Origin: Nocardia tengchongensis
Lineage (GTDB): Bacteria > Actinomycetota > Actinomycetes > Mycobacteriales > Mycobacteriaceae
Length of the DNA: 64,000 bases
Direction of reading: 5' to 3'
Assembly (NCBI RefSeq): GCF_018362975.1
Contig: NZ_CP074371.1
Span: 868,001-932,000, forward strand
Of the stretch, positions 54,184-64,000 are shown one piece after another (within the stretch, counting starts at the first letter, position 1; each line of letters opens with the position of its first letter). A model generated the notes under the pieces. The model saw nothing but the letters and a program-made list of their open reading frames with translations, was not told the origin of the DNA and searched no databases. The position numbers were made by a program, and so were the translations under genes.

Positions 54184-55260
54184 TCACTCGGCTTCGAGGC
54201 GGAAGATGCGCAGGTCCTCGGGGACACCGCTGAGCGGGGCGGCAAAGAAGCTGCGGCGGTAGGGCTTCACGCCCAGGCCGAGTTCCTCGAGCGTCTCCGG
54301 GTTCAGTGCGTCCAGGGTCACGCCCGAGAGCATGGTGTTGCCATTGCCGCCGGCCTCCATGACGCGAGCGGCGATATTCACGTCGATGCCGAGCCAGTCG
54401 CCGCCGATCTCGCGCGGACTGCCGGTATGCAGGCCCAGGCGCATCTGCGGGCGGTAGCCGTCCACCGACACCGTGGACAGGTTCTCCTTGGCGGCGATCG
54501 CGGCCCGTACGGCCCGATCCGCGGACGGGAAGACGGCCATCACGCCGTCACCCATGCGTTTGACCACCTGGCCGCCCCGATCCACGATCGGCGGCTCGAT
54601 GGCCTTGGCGACCCGGCGCAGCAGGTCGAGGGTGACCTCGTCGCCCGCGGCCAGCGACCAACTGGAGAAGGCCACCAGGTCGGTGAACATGATGGTGATC
54701 TCGTCGGTGCCGCGGCCCTTGCCGACCCGCTCCAGCATGGCCTGCCACACCTGCAGCGCGCCCAGCCCCAATTCGCGTGCGGCGCTGGGCGAATCGCCGA
54801 CCAGCTTGTCCGCCGCGCGGGCCACCGCGCGCACACTGCCCGGTCCCGAGACCGAGAGTGGATCACCGAAACCCGGGTCGCCGGGCAGATTCTCGCGCGC
54901 CTTGCGGATCGCGCCGATGATGTCGCCGCGCTGATTGGCGGCATTGACCAGGGCCGAGAGCTGGCCCGGGAAGCGGCCGCGGCGGCGCGGCCGACCGTCG
55001 AGGTCGTCGGATTCGTCGGACAATTCCGCGTCCGTGTCCTCGGAGAGTTCTGCGGGGATCAAGGGGATGACCAGGTCCGGGTCGATACGCGGTTGGTCTC
55101 GCCCCCGGTTCCCGCCCTTGTCTCGCGAACGGCTGCGATCGGTTCCCAGTCCGTCCGTGCGGTTCGCGTCGTTCGCGCGGTCTCCGCCGTCGGAGGGTCG
55201 TTCGCTCACGCCCAGAGCGTATCCCAGCGCTCCGTCATGGGATGGATTAATGATGGCCAC
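54184..55260 (-). CDS. Class III adenylate/guanylate cyclase
   Basis: 358 residues. An acidic, Arg/Asp-rich and probably disordered N-terminal part (to about 100), a helical middle, then the cyclase catalytic domain (about 188-358): metal Asp in ITIMFTDLVAFS, second metal Asp in VKRMGDGVMAVF, and the transition-state Asn/Arg in LGIDVNIAARVMEAGG. No membrane helix, so it is soluble. Likely product is cAMP. The GTG at 55260 is chosen because GGGAGG lies 6 bases before it; a second GTG at 55209 has no ribosome site. Confidence 0.87.
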   Translation of the reverse strand: MAIINPSHDGALGYALGVSERPSDGGDRANDANRTDGLGTDRSRSRDKGGNRGRDQPRIDPDLVIPLIPAELSEDTDAELSDESDDLDGRPRRRGRFPGQLSALVNAANQRGDIIGAIRKARENLPGDPGFGDPLSVSGPGSVRAVARAADKLVGDSPSAARELGLGALQVWQAMLERVGKGRGTDEITIMFTDLVAFSSWSLAAGDEVTLDLLRRVAKAIEPPIVDRGGQVVKRMGDGVMAVFPSADRAVRAAIAAKENLSTVSVDGYRPQMRLGLHTGSPREIGGDWLGIDVNIAARVMEAGGNGNTMLSGVTLDALNPETLEELGLGVKPYRRSFFAAPLSGVPEDLRIFRLEAE

Positions 55261-55438
55261 CGGACACCTCCCGATCGGTGCTAGCGGCCACAACATTGGG
55301 CCCGCCGAAGGTTGGAGTGTTTTGGTTGCTGATCCGATGCTACCGACCGTCCAGCACAACGCGCCACATCACCACGGAGGTAATAAAACGTTAACTGGCC
55401 CACACTTCGGCCGGGCTATGAACCACCACGCCGAATGA

Positions 55439-55473
55439 CATCGGCCCGATACGGAATCCGTATCGGGCCGATG
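55439..55473 (-). terminator. Long perfect palindrome, terminator of the ABC exporter operon
   Basis: CATCGGCCCGATACGG (55439-55454) pairs with CCGTATCGGGCCGATG (55458-55473), 16 bp, loop of 3, 66 bases beyond the permease stop. The symmetry would end transcription from either side. Confidence 0.85.
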
Positions 55474-55539
55474 CGCGCCGCCGTGCCGGGCAGTGGCCGG
55501 CGGCTCCCCGGGCAGGGTCTATATCACTCGGAACACGAG

Positions 55540-56358
55540 CTAGGCGTCACGTTTGTTCACCACGAACAGCGCGGCTCCGAATACCACGGCCACGACGGCC
55601 GCGAAGTAGATGAGACCACCCCAAGGGCCCCAATGCCAATACTCGGATTTCTCGTCCACGGTCCCCAGGAACAGGCCCGCGTTCTGGAAGGGCAGCAGCA
55701 CCTGGATCTGGTGGCCGATCTTGCCGAACGCGCCGACCATCGGCTCCAGGATCACCGGCCACACGATCAGCAGCGACAGCGCGCCCGCCGACTGCCGGAT
55801 CAGCGTGCCGACTCCTACCGCCAGGAACACGATGAGCACGATGAAGACCGGCACGGCGTAGAAGACGCGCAGGTCACCATTGGTGAGGCTGAGATGGGCG
55901 CCCGCGTCGTGGGTGACCATGGCCTTGAAGATGAAGAATCCGAGGAAGGTCAGCACCAGGCTCAGCAAACCCATGGCAACCGCAATGAGACCCGCTTTGG
56001 TGAGCAGGACCGTGGTCCGGTTCGGGATCGCCAGGAAGGTGGCCTTGATCGTGCCGAACCGGTACTCACTGGTGACCGCCAGCGCCGCCAAGATCATCAC
56101 CATCAGGTAGCCGAAGCCCGGCATACCCTGCGCCAGACCCGTGATACCCAGGCCCGCGATCGAGTTCTCCGCGTAAGGCGCATCGGCGGGCTGCATCTTG
56201 CCCTCCGCCAGCTGATCCTGGAAGACCCGCCACGACGCGTTCAGTGCCAGACTGAACAGAGCCGCGATACCCAGGCCGAACACCACCAGCAGGACCGTGC
56301 ACCACACCGGGGACTTGGTCGAGGTGAGCTTGATTCGTTCCGCAGCGAGCACTCCCAT
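55540..56358 (-). CDS. ABC transporter permease (ABC-2 type)
   Basis: 272 residues with six hydrophobic segments, the first at about 19-40 (WCTVLLVVFGLGIAALFSLA) and the last at the C-terminus. The segment AALAVTSEYRFGTIKATFLA is the amphipathic coupling region usual in ABC-2 permeases of the NatB/BcrB kind. The start overlaps the stop of the ATPase gene by one base (TGATG). Cargo unknown; these pairs often export drugs or peptides. Confidence 0.88.
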   Translation of the reverse strand: MGVLAAERIKLTSTKSPVWCTVLLVVFGLGIAALFSLALNASWRVFQDQLAEGKMQPADAPYAENSIAGLGITGLAQGMPGFGYLMVMILAALAVTSEYRFGTIKATFLAIPNRTTVLLTKAGLIAVAMGLLSLVLTFLGFFIFKAMVTHDAGAHLSLTNGDLRVFYAVPVFIVLIVFLAVGVGTLIRQSAGALSLLIVWPVILEPMVGAFGKIGHQIQVLLPFQNAGLFLGTVDEKSEYWHWGPWGGLIYFAAVVAVVFGAALFVVNKRDA

Positions 56359-57302
56359 CAGAGCCCACCTCCCATCACCTGATCGAAGCCTTCGCCGTGG
56401 TACTGCACCGCACCACCGGTCATCCGCATGAACGCCTCCTCCAGCGACGCGCGCTGCGGCGACAGCTCGTAGAGCGTGATGTCATTGGCGCCGGCCAGCT
56501 TTCCGACCGCGTCACTGCTCACCCCCGCCACCATCAACGCCGGGCCGTCGGCCTCCGCACCGTCCTCCCGGACCGTCATGCCGTTCGAGGTGAGCAGGCT
56601 GCGCAACTGATCCAGCTGCGGACTGCGCACGCGCACAGACTGTTCCGACGCCTTCTCGATGAAATCCTTGGTACTGGTATCGGAGATCAGCCGGCCCCGG
56701 CCGATCACCACCAGATGCTCCGCGGTCTGCGCCATCTCCGACAGCAGATGGCTCGACACCAGCACGGTGCGGCCCTCCGCGGCCAGCCGCTGCATGAACC
56801 GGCGAATCCACAGGATGCCCTCGGGATCCAGGCCGTTCACCGGCTCGTCGAACAACAGCACCTGCGGATCGCCGAGCAGCGCCCCGGCCAGGCCGAGCCG
56901 CTGCGACATGCCGAGCGAGAAGCCGCCCGCGCTCTTCCCGGCCACCTCCGACAGGCCGACCAGGCGCAACACCTCCTCCACCCGGGACTCCGCAATGTCA
57001 TTGGAGGCGGCCATCCACCGCAGATGCGAACGCGCGGAACGATTGGGGTGCACCCACTTCGCGTCCAGCAGCGCGCCGACGGTGTCGAGGGGACGTTTCA
57101 GGTCGTGGTACGGCTTGCCGTCGATGAGCGCGGTCCCGGAGGTCGGGGCGTCCAGCCCCAGGATCATGCGCATGGTGGTCGACTTGCCCGCCCCGTTCGG
57201 GCCGAGAAAGCCGGTCACCTGCCCCGGGCGGACCGTGAACGACAGATCCGACACCGCGACGGTCTGGCCGTAATGTTTGGTCAGGCCTCTCAGTTCGATC
57301 AT
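56358..57302 (-). CDS. ABC transporter ATP-binding protein
   Basis: 314 residues. Walker A GPNGAGKST, signature FSLGMSQR, Walker B VLLFDEPVNGLD and the switch His in LVSSHLLSE. The C-terminal 80 residues form the extra regulatory domain seen in drug-type exporters. Pairs with the permease gene that follows. Confidence 0.92.
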   Translation of the reverse strand: MIELRGLTKHYGQTVAVSDLSFTVRPGQVTGFLGPNGAGKSTTMRMILGLDAPTSGTALIDGKPYHDLKRPLDTVGALLDAKWVHPNRSARSHLRWMAASNDIAESRVEEVLRLVGLSEVAGKSAGGFSLGMSQRLGLAGALLGDPQVLLFDEPVNGLDPEGILWIRRFMQRLAAEGRTVLVSSHLLSEMAQTAEHLVVIGRGRLISDTSTKDFIEKASEQSVRVRSPQLDQLRSLLTSNGMTVREDGAEADGPALMVAGVSSDAVGKLAGANDITLYELSPQRASLEEAFMRMTGGAVQYHGEGFDQVMGGGL

Positions 57303-57414
57303 GGTGACCAGTCTTCCCCATGTGTGGAGCGCGCACTATCGCCATTTGGTCGCGCGTCGCTCATCCTCGGGGATGACTACGGCCGAACCGGTCTCCGGGT
57401 TCAGCCGCCGGGCA

Positions 57415-58380
<966 letters not shown>

Positions 58381-58384
<4 letters not shown>

Positions 58385-59448
58385 CGAACTCCTCCTGAGA
58401 TGAAACGGCGCGGGTCCGCGGACCGCGCTTCGGGCAGCTCGCGGTCGGCGAGCAGGGCCAGCACGGCGTCCGCCGTGACCGGGGTGTCGAGAATGCCGTT
58501 GCGGCCGTGGCCCGCGGCCACGATCACCTTGTCGTCCAGGTAACCGATCAACGGCAGATTGTCCGGCGACCCGGGGCGCGACCCCGCGACGGCTTCGGCG
58601 AACTCGTACTCGCCCAGGCCCGGCAGCACCGCCTCGGCATCGGTGATCAGGTCACGGACACCGGCGACGGTGACGGCGTTGTCGAACCCGACTTCGTATT
58701 GTGTTGCACCCAGAACTATCCCGTCACCCCTGGGCACAAGATATATAGGGCGGCCGTGCACGCGAGCCCGGATCACCCGGGTCGGCGGGGTCGGCGCGCT
58801 CGGGCGGCGACGCAGCCGCAGGATCTCGCCCTTCACCGGACGCACGGGCAGACCGGGCCATACCTGGGCGGTGGCGGCGCCGGTGGCCAGCACTACTCGA
58901 TCGTGCGGCAGCTCGGCGGGGGCCTCGACCCGCTCGGCGCGGAACTCGACCCCGGCCTCGCGGCAGGCGGACTGCAGCGCGTTCACCAAGGCGCGATTGT
59001 CGACGGCGGGCTCGGCGGCGGCCAGCAGCCCGGCGCGCACGCCGCGGCCCAGACTCGGTTCGGCCGCACGGACTCCCGCCCGGTCCAGCAGGCTCAGTTC
59101 GTGGCCTCGGGCATTCACCCAATCGGCGATGGTGCGCAGGTCAGCGGCATCGGCGGCATCCAGGGCGACGGTCAGGGTGGCATCGGCGACGAAGACATCG
59201 ACGCCGGTGACCGCCTTCAGCTCGGCGGCGAAAACCGGCCAGCGGGTGAGCGAAGCGGCCCCGAACTCGAGCGCCGCGTCCTCCCCCGGCCACCCTTCCG
59301 ACAGCGGCGCGAGCATGCCGCCCGCGACCCACGAGGATCCGCTACCCGAGGCCGGGTCGAAGAGGGTGACGGTCCAGCCCGCTCCGGCGGCCCGCCAGGC
59401 CGCCGACAGTCCGATCACACCGCCGCCGACGACGGCCAGAGTCCGCAT
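58381..59448 (-). CDS. thiO: Glycine oxidase
   Basis: 355 residues. FAD enzyme that oxidises glycine to the imine used by ThiG. N-terminal dinucleotide fold [20 protein letters not shown], then [19 protein letters not shown] and the C-terminal [11 protein letters not shown] end. ATG 59448 follows AGGTGG by 7 bases; the longer frame crosses the divergent promoter region. First gene of thiO-thiS-thiG. Confidence 0.93.
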
Positions 59449-59465
59449 GTGAATCCACCTAACTC

Positions 59466-59484
59466 GTCCCCGCATCCCGGGGAC
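59466..59484 (-). promoter_or_regulatory. Hairpin in the thiO leader
   Basis: GTCCCCG (59466-59472) pairs with CGGGGAC (59478-59484), loop CATCC, 17 bases before the thiO ATG. No TPP riboswitch core is present; a TATATA just upstream may be the -10 box. Confidence 0.4.
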
Positions 59485-59601
59485 CTGCATATATACGATG
59501 CGAAACAGCAGCCGCGAGGAATGTGTCGCGGGCCGCCACACGGGGCGCTTTCCCTCGGGTCGTTTCGACCTGACAACCGTAGCGCGACTACCGTCGACCC
59601 T

Positions 59602-60303
59602 GTGCAACCCTCCCACCCGAACCGGCCCGCCACCCCCAGGGAACGCCTCGCGACCGCGCGGCTCTACCTGTGCACCGACGCGCGCCGGGACAAGGGCGAT
59701 CTGGCGCAGTTCGCCGACGCGGCCCTGGCCGGCGGCGTCGACATCATCCAACTGCGCGAGAAGGGTTCGCGCGGGGAGCAGCAGTTCGGCCCGCTCGAGG
59801 CCAAGGCCGAGCTGGGCGTACTGGCCGAGCTGAAGGCCGTCGCCCGCCGCCACAACGCGCTGGTCGCCTGCAACGACCGCGCCGACATCGCGCTCGCCGC
59901 CGGCGTCGACGTCCTGCACCTGGGCCAGGGCGACCTGCCACCCTGGTATGCCCGCCAGATCCTGGGCCCCGACGTCGTCCTCGGCCGCTCCACCAACAAC
60001 CGCGCCCAAGCCGGCCTGGCCGCCGTCGACGAACACATCGACTACTTCTGCACCGGCCCGGTCTACGCCACCCCGACCAAACCCGGCCGCACCCCCGCGG
60101 GCCTCGAACTGGTCCGCTCCACCGCCGGCTCGCACCCCCACCGCCCCTGGTTCGCCATCGGCGGCATCGACGAAGCCCACCTCCCCGAGGTCCTCGACGC
60201 GGGCGCGACCCGAATCGTCGTGGTGCGCGCCATCACCGAGGCCGACGACCCTCGAGCCGCTGCCCGCGCGATCAAACAGCGAATCCTGGAGAACGACCGG
60301 TAG
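59602..60303 (+). CDS. thiE: Thiamine-phosphate synthase
   Basis: 233 residues. Joins the pyrimidine and thiazole phosphates to thiamine phosphate. Barrel enzyme with [10 protein letters not shown], the diphosphate-binding [29 protein letters not shown], and [17 protein letters not shown] at 59602 gives a normal N-terminus; the frame is open much further upstream only because of antisense composition. Divergent from thiO. Confidence 0.94.
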   Translation: MQPSHPNRPATPRERLATARLYLCTDARRDKGDLAQFADAALAGGVDIIQLREKGSRGEQQFGPLEAKAELGVLAELKAVARRHNALVACNDRADIALAAGVDVLHLGQGDLPPWYARQILGPDVVLGRSTNNRAQAGLAAVDEHIDYFCTGPVYATPTKPGRTPAGLELVRSTAGSHPHRPWFAIGGIDEAHLPEVLDAGATRIVVVRAITEADDPRAAARAIKQRILENDR

Positions 60304-60413
60304 TACGGATCCGTCGTGCCATTGGAACTGGCGGCATTTCAAAGATCCGGATATCGCCTAAGTTCGGCTGCGATGGCGATCAGCCCGATTGCCGCATCCT
60401 TCGGAGGTTGCCA

Positions 60414-60797
60414 ATGCTCGCAAGTTCTGTGGTACGCAATGGATTCGGCGCGGTACTGCTGACCGCCACCGCGGTCGGCAGTGTCATCACGGCCGCGCCC
60501 GCGCAGGCGTCGGTCTCCCGCATCTGGATCCAGCAGATCAGCGACGCCCAATCCAACCTCGCCGCGGACGTTGACAGCACCGCCCCCGTGTACTTCTACG
60601 ACAACGGCAAACTCATGCCGGGCAGCCCCGCCACCCCCGTCACCATCGACGGCAAGCACTATTGGGCCAGCATCCCCCTCTTCGCGAGCGGCGTCCACAG
60701 CGTCACCGTCAAACAGGGCGACTCCCAGCTCTCCGCCACCTTCCTCTCCACCGGCAGCGGCGAACCGAAACAGATCGGCAGCGGCAGCGCCGGCTGA
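60414..60797 (+). CDS. Small secreted protein, unknown function
   Basis: 127 residues with a signal peptide (cleavage near AQASVS). Mature part beta-rich: AADVDSTAPVYFYDNGKLMP and then GVHSVTVKQGDSQLSATF, which resembles a single Ig-like or carbohydrate-binding sandwich. No Cys. GGAGG lies 7 bases before the ATG. Family not recognised. Confidence 0.75.
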   Translation: MLASSVVRNGFGAVLLTATAVGSVITAAPAQASVSRIWIQQISDAQSNLAADVDSTAPVYFYDNGKLMPGSPATPVTIDGKHYWASIPLFASGVHSVTVKQGDSQLSATFLSTGSGEPKQIGSGSAG

Positions 60798-60900
60798 CGC
60801 GCCGCGACATTCGGCCGCCGGGGAGCGGCGGCGGCAGTCGGGACACCAGGGTCGGTTCACCCGTCGGCGACCGCAACAAACCGGAATTGACCGGGGGCGC

Positions 60901-61101
60901 TCACTGGACGGCGGATTTCAGTTCCGCCCAGGTCTTTCCGGCCACCATGAAGTGATCGTCGGGCATTTCGTCGAGCATTACCCAGACGTGAGCGGGGTCG
61001 TAGCCGAGGTTCTCGGCGACCACCCGGCTCACTTCCCGCATGGTGCGGGCGAGGGCCTCGGGCGTCTGTCCCCGCACCGTCTTGATCGTGACCATCGGCA
61101 T
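60901..61101 (-). CDS. 4-oxalocrotonate tautomerase-family protein
   Basis: 66 residues. Starts MPMVTIKTVRGQTPEALART, so Pro1, the catalytic base of the family, is exposed after Met removal. EVSRVVAENLGYDPAHVWVM and the final WAELKSAV complete the unit. Natural substrate unknown. GGAGG lies 7 bases before the ATG at 61101. Divergent from an HxlR regulator, which probably controls it. Confidence 0.9.
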   Translation of the reverse strand: MPMVTIKTVRGQTPEALARTMREVSRVVAENLGYDPAHVWVMLDEMPDDHFMVAGKTWAELKSAVQ

Positions 61102-61125
61102 GTGAATCCTCCAACTCATCCTGGG

Positions 61126-61163
61126 TCTCAAACTGAGATGCAGCTTGCCCAGGCTGAGTCTCA
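61126..61163. promoter_or_regulatory. Two operator-like palindromes between tautomerase and HxlR genes
   Basis: TCTCA-AAC-TGAGA (61126-61138) and TGAG-T-CTCA (61155-61163) share the TCTCA/TGAG element and lie in the 88-base divergent spacer. Likely HxlR binding sites controlling both genes. Confidence 0.65.
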
Positions 61164-61189
61164 AAGTCAAACCCTGCTACGGTGGGGTC

Positions 61190-61639
61190 ATGTCGGATAG
61201 GCCTGGGCTGCGGATTCCGCTCGACGAGTGCGGGCTGGCGCGCACCGCCGCGCTACTCGGCGACCGGTGGACGTTGCTGGTGCTGCGGGAAGCGCACTAC
61301 GGCGTCGCGCGATTCGACGATATGCGGGCCGACCTCGACATACCGCGGAACGCGTTGAGCACGCGACTGAAGACGCTCGTCGACACGGGGCTGCTGGCCA
61401 AGAGTTCCTACCGAGAACCCGGCGCGCGGACACGCGACGAATACGTACTCACCGCCATGGGTCGCGAACTCCTTCCCGCCCTGATCGCACTGATGCAGTG
61501 GGGCGACCGGCATCTGAGCGACGAGGACGGGCCGCTGGAATTCCGCCATGCCGGGTGCGACGGCATCGTCACCGCCCAATTGGCCTGCGAGTGCGGGCAA
61601 TCGGTGCAACCCACGGAGCTGACACCGCAGGTTCGATAG
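61190..61639 (+). CDS. HxlR-family transcriptional regulator
   Basis: 149 residues. Winged helix of the HxlR/DUF24 type: CGLARTAALLGDRWTLLVLR, then FDDMRADLDIPRNALSTRLK with the recognition helix and a basic wing around YREPGARTRDEYVLT. The C-terminal extension has three Cys (AGCDGIV, LACECGQS) that could sense redox state or metal. ATG 61190. Divergent from the tautomerase gene. Confidence 0.88.
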   Translation: MSDRPGLRIPLDECGLARTAALLGDRWTLLVLREAHYGVARFDDMRADLDIPRNALSTRLKTLVDTGLLAKSSYREPGARTRDEYVLTAMGRELLPALIALMQWGDRHLSDEDGPLEFRHAGCDGIVTAQLACECGQSVQPTELTPQVR

Positions 61640-61646
61640 CCGGCCC

Positions 61647-63830
61647 TCAGCGCACCGGGTCCAGGCGGACCGGGATTCCGTTCAGGTTCGACATGCCGGC
61701 CAGGCGTTCGACGTCGGCGAGGTCGGTGGACATCAGGTCGTTGACGTTCGCGCCGCCCGCGGCGTTCGCGCGCTGCCAGCCACCCTGGTGACCCCAGCCG
61801 TGGGGAACGGCGATCGTGCCCGCGATCAGGTCGTCGGTGAGGCGGGCGGTCACCTCGATGGAGCCGTGGGTGGAGGTGACGCGGCAGCGGTCGCCGTCGG
61901 AAATGCCGGCTACCGCTGCGTCTTTGGGGTTGATGCGGGCGGCGTGTTCGCGGTTGCCGCGCATCAGGGGCTCGACGTTGTGCATCCAGGAGTTGTGGGA
62001 TTTGAGTTCTCGGAGGCCAATCACCCGGAGGGGGTAGGTGGGGTCGGCGGGGCGGGCGGTGAGGGTGCGGAGTTCGGTGATGATCTCGTCGGGGGCCAGG
62101 TTCACCCGGTTGCCCTTGTGGCGGACCACGTTTCGGAGGACTCCGGTGGCGATGGCCTCGGAGAGGACGATGCCGTGGGGGTGGCGGCGGAGCTTGGACA
62201 GGCTGATGCCGTTGCGGCGCAGGCCGAAACGGTCACCGTAGGGGCCGGTGCGGAGAGCGAGGTCGGCGAGCAGGGTGGGGGTGGGGCGGGCCGAGGCGAG
62301 GGCGGGGACGCGGCGGCGCAGGGTGCTCAGCAGACGGCCGACGGGGCGGGCGGGGCCTACGGCGAAGGGCTGCACGCCGATTCGGGTCGCGATGGCGTCG
62401 ATGATCTGCCACTCCTCGCGGGCCTCGCCGTAGGGTTCGACGACCCGCTCGGTGTACTGGGTGTACGGGGTCGGAGACAGCGCCGCGAACGGGAGGGGGA
62501 TGTCGTCTCGCTCCAGGAACGTGGTCGCCGGGAGGATGTAGTCGGCGATTCGGTTGGTGTCGTTGACATAGAGGTCGATGGAGACGAACAGGTCGAGTTC
62601 GGGGAGAGCGGCGGCGAGTTCGCGGCCGTTGGGGACCGAGGAGACGGGGTTGCCGGCCGAGGTGAACAGGGCGCGCAGGCGGCCCGGGCCGGGGGTGGTG
62701 ATCTCCTTGGCCATGATCGCGGCCGGGAAGGTGCCGAGCACATCCGGGAAGCCGCCGACGCGGGAGTGGTTGCGGGCGTAGCCGGCGAAGCCCAGGCGGG
62801 CGCTCAGTTCGGAGACGGCGACCAGTTCCTTGCCGAAGACGCTGCCGCCCGGCTTGTCGAGATTGCCGGTGACCAGGGCCAGCGCGTCGACGAGGAACGC
62901 CACCAGGGTGGCGTGGCGACCCAGGCAGGTGCCGGTGCGGCCGTACACGGCGGCGGAATCGGCGCGGGCCAGATCGCGCGCCAGAGTGCGGACCAGATCG
63001 GGGTCGAGGCCGGTGATCTCGGCGGTCACCTCGGGGGTGAAACGAGCTACCGCGGAACGTAGTTCGCGGACGCCGGACGCCTGACGGCGCAGGGCCTGTG
63101 CGTCCTGGAGGTCCTCCTCGAAGAGGACCTGGAGCAACGCCGCCAGCAGCCAGGCGTCACCGTCCGGCCGGATGCCGACGTGCTCGAACAGTTTGGCCGT
63201 CTCCGTGTTTCGCGGATCGACCACCACCACGCGGCCACCGCGCTTGGTGATCCCGGTGAGCTTGTCGCGCACCCGCGGGACGCTCATCGCGCTGCCGTGC
63301 GAGACGAGCGGATTCGCGCCCAGCATCAGCAGGAAGTCGGTGCGGTCCAGATCGGGGACCGGCACCGAGGTCGCGGAACCGTAGAGCAGATCGCTGGCGA
63401 CGAAGCGGTTGTTGATGTCCTGCGAGCCCGCCGAATAGACGTGCTTCAGCCCGGCGGCCAGCTGGAAACCCACCATCCACAGGGTGTGGGAATAGGAGAA
63501 CGAGGACGGGTTGCCGAAATACCAGCCGAGGCTTTCGATTCCGTGCTCGGCGATCAGCCCGCGCAGCCGCTCCCCGATCTCGTCGAGGGCGGTGTCCCAG
63601 GACACCCGCTGCAACTCACCGGATGCCGTGCGGCGCAAGGGATACAGCACGCGGTCGGGATCGTTCTGGATCTCGGTGAACGCGATGCCCTTCGGGCAGG
63701 CGTTGCCGCGGGAGAGCGGATGGTCCTTGTCGGCGCGCAGCCGCACCAGCTTCCCGTCCTCGACGGTGGCGATCAGGCCGCAGAGCGGCTCACAGATCCG
63801 GCAGTACGTGGGGACCTCGCGCGTGCTCAC
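61647..63830 (-). CDS. Molybdopterin-dependent oxidoreductase (DMSO-reductase family)
   Basis: 727 residues. The N-terminus carries a [4Fe-4S] site, CRICEPLCGL with a later Cys in GNACPKGIA. Molybdopterin blocks follow: GWYFGNPSSFSYSHTLW, YSAGSQDINNRF, DPRNTETAKLFEHVG, and a C-terminal molydopterin-binding barrel with LRELKSHNSWMHN and IAVPHGWGHQGGW. No Tat signal, so probably cytoplasmic; the electron partner and substrate (formate-like or other) cannot be told. GTG at 63830 is placed by the Cys motif near residue 9. Convergent with the HxlR gene. Confidence 0.9.
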   Translation of the reverse strand: MSTREVPTYCRICEPLCGLIATVEDGKLVRLRADKDHPLSRGNACPKGIAFTEIQNDPDRVLYPLRRTASGELQRVSWDTALDEIGERLRGLIAEHGIESLGWYFGNPSSFSYSHTLWMVGFQLAAGLKHVYSAGSQDINNRFVASDLLYGSATSVPVPDLDRTDFLLMLGANPLVSHGSAMSVPRVRDKLTGITKRGGRVVVVDPRNTETAKLFEHVGIRPDGDAWLLAALLQVLFEEDLQDAQALRRQASGVRELRSAVARFTPEVTAEITGLDPDLVRTLARDLARADSAAVYGRTGTCLGRHATLVAFLVDALALVTGNLDKPGGSVFGKELVAVSELSARLGFAGYARNHSRVGGFPDVLGTFPAAIMAKEITTPGPGRLRALFTSAGNPVSSVPNGRELAAALPELDLFVSIDLYVNDTNRIADYILPATTFLERDDIPLPFAALSPTPYTQYTERVVEPYGEAREEWQIIDAIATRIGVQPFAVGPARPVGRLLSTLRRRVPALASARPTPTLLADLALRTGPYGDRFGLRRNGISLSKLRRHPHGIVLSEAIATGVLRNVVRHKGNRVNLAPDEIITELRTLTARPADPTYPLRVIGLRELKSHNSWMHNVEPLMRGNREHAARINPKDAAVAGISDGDRCRVTSTHGSIEVTARLTDDLIAGTIAVPHGWGHQGGWQRANAAGGANVNDLMSTDLADVERLAGMSNLNGIPVRLDPVR

Positions 63831-63834
63831 GCCC

Positions 63835-64000
63835 TCAAGACAACACCTGATCCAGAGTGAGGAACAACACATTTCCGGCCAAATCGGTCTGTTCCGGGCC
63901 GGATGCGGGGGCGCCGATCCGGGCGGTGCGGCCGGTGCCGTCGCCCGAGGAATGCAGCCACAGGAATCCATGCTCGGCCAGATCCAGGGTGCGCGGCAAC
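63835..64000 (-). CDS. C-terminal end of a gene running off the window
   Basis: The minus-strand frame is open from the window end to a stop at 63835-63837, giving 54 residues: TLDLAEHGFLWLHSSGDGTG, then ASGPEQTDLAGNVLFLTLDQ and a short end. Composition and codon use are those of a real gene. It stops 4 bases before the oxidoreductase start, so the two are probably one operon. Family not recognised. Confidence 0.6.
   Translation of the reverse strand, partial: LPRTLDLAEHGFLWLHSSGDGTGRTARIGAPASGPEQTDLAGNVLFLTLDQVLS

Noticed and set aside
55375..55437. Plus-strand ribosome-site-like GGAGG at 55375 with a following short ORF
   Set aside because: The only ATG-started frame after it codes for six residues; no plausible gene.
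59449..59601. TPP riboswitch between thiO and thiE
   Set aside because: Neither strand has the CTGAGA core or the ACCTGA...TAATGCC part; only a small hairpin is present.

Overview
The window looks like chromosome of a high-GC, mycolic-acid type actinobacterium, most probably Nocardia or a close relative. Codons end in G or C almost throughout and GTG starts are common. DUF4189, VirR/LytR_C, DUF3263, MMPL and FadE5-like proteins are all present. Long blocks also follow the order and strand that I recall from Mycobacterium tuberculosis. I see no rRNA, tRNA, insertion sequence, prophage or CRISPR array.

Layout. 1-12.1 kb is a conserved housekeeping block: psd (partial), pssA, a two-domain AAA ATPase, two membrane proteins, a YbdK-type carboxylate-amine ligase, sodC, a VirR-like protein, a DUF3263 protein, def, a GNAT protein and xthA. 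This is the Rv0437c-Rv0427c order. 12.1-18.6 kb holds lipid oxidation genes: a FadE5-like dehydrogenase, an MpaB-family oxygenase, a long acyl-CoA dehydrogenase and a TetR regulator. 18.7-21.1 kb is homogentisate breakdown (hmgA-fahA). 21.2-25.6 kb has an MMPL transporter with a convergent TetR gene, then a secreted lipase. thiC with a TPP riboswitch follows. 27.5-34.8 kb is mixed: small secreted proteins, a TetR/epoxide hydrolase pair with a twin operator, a COG0523 GTPase behind a Zur-like box, and a frameshifted secreted Ig-repeat protein. 35-39.3 kb has thiD and a lipid-linked sugar pathway (GT2-GtrA and an ArnT-like transferase).

39.4-44.6 kb is the accessory part: tiny ORFs, a frameshifted short protein, a SnoaL-like protein, a sulfatase, gene remnants with lower GC, an ATP-grasp protein and a vapBC toxin-antitoxin pair. 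44.7-53.8 kb is one minus-strand operon read AtuA-like, acyl-CoA dehydrogenase, accD, accA, acyl-CoA dehydrogenase, enoyl-CoA hydratase (frameshifted), TetR; this is the Rv0976c-Rv0971c order. After a class III adenylate cyclase and an ABC exporter comes thiO-thiS-thiG divergent from thiE. The window ends with a secreted protein, a divergent tautomerase/HxlR pair and a molybdopterin oxidoreductase.

How the genes work together. All the thiamine steps except thiazole-phosphate coupling partners are spread over three loci (thiC, thiD, thiOSG/thiE). Phospholipid synthesis is psd-pssA. The GT2-GtrA protein probably charges and flips a polyprenyl-phosphate sugar that the ArnT-like enzyme uses outside the membrane. 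Several regulator/target pairs carry clear palindromic operators. Three genes are broken by single-base shifts, two of them in short C/G runs; this could be sequence error or real inactivation. I did not find a convincing wholly new system; the best leads are the operators, two small ORFs and the accessory islet.
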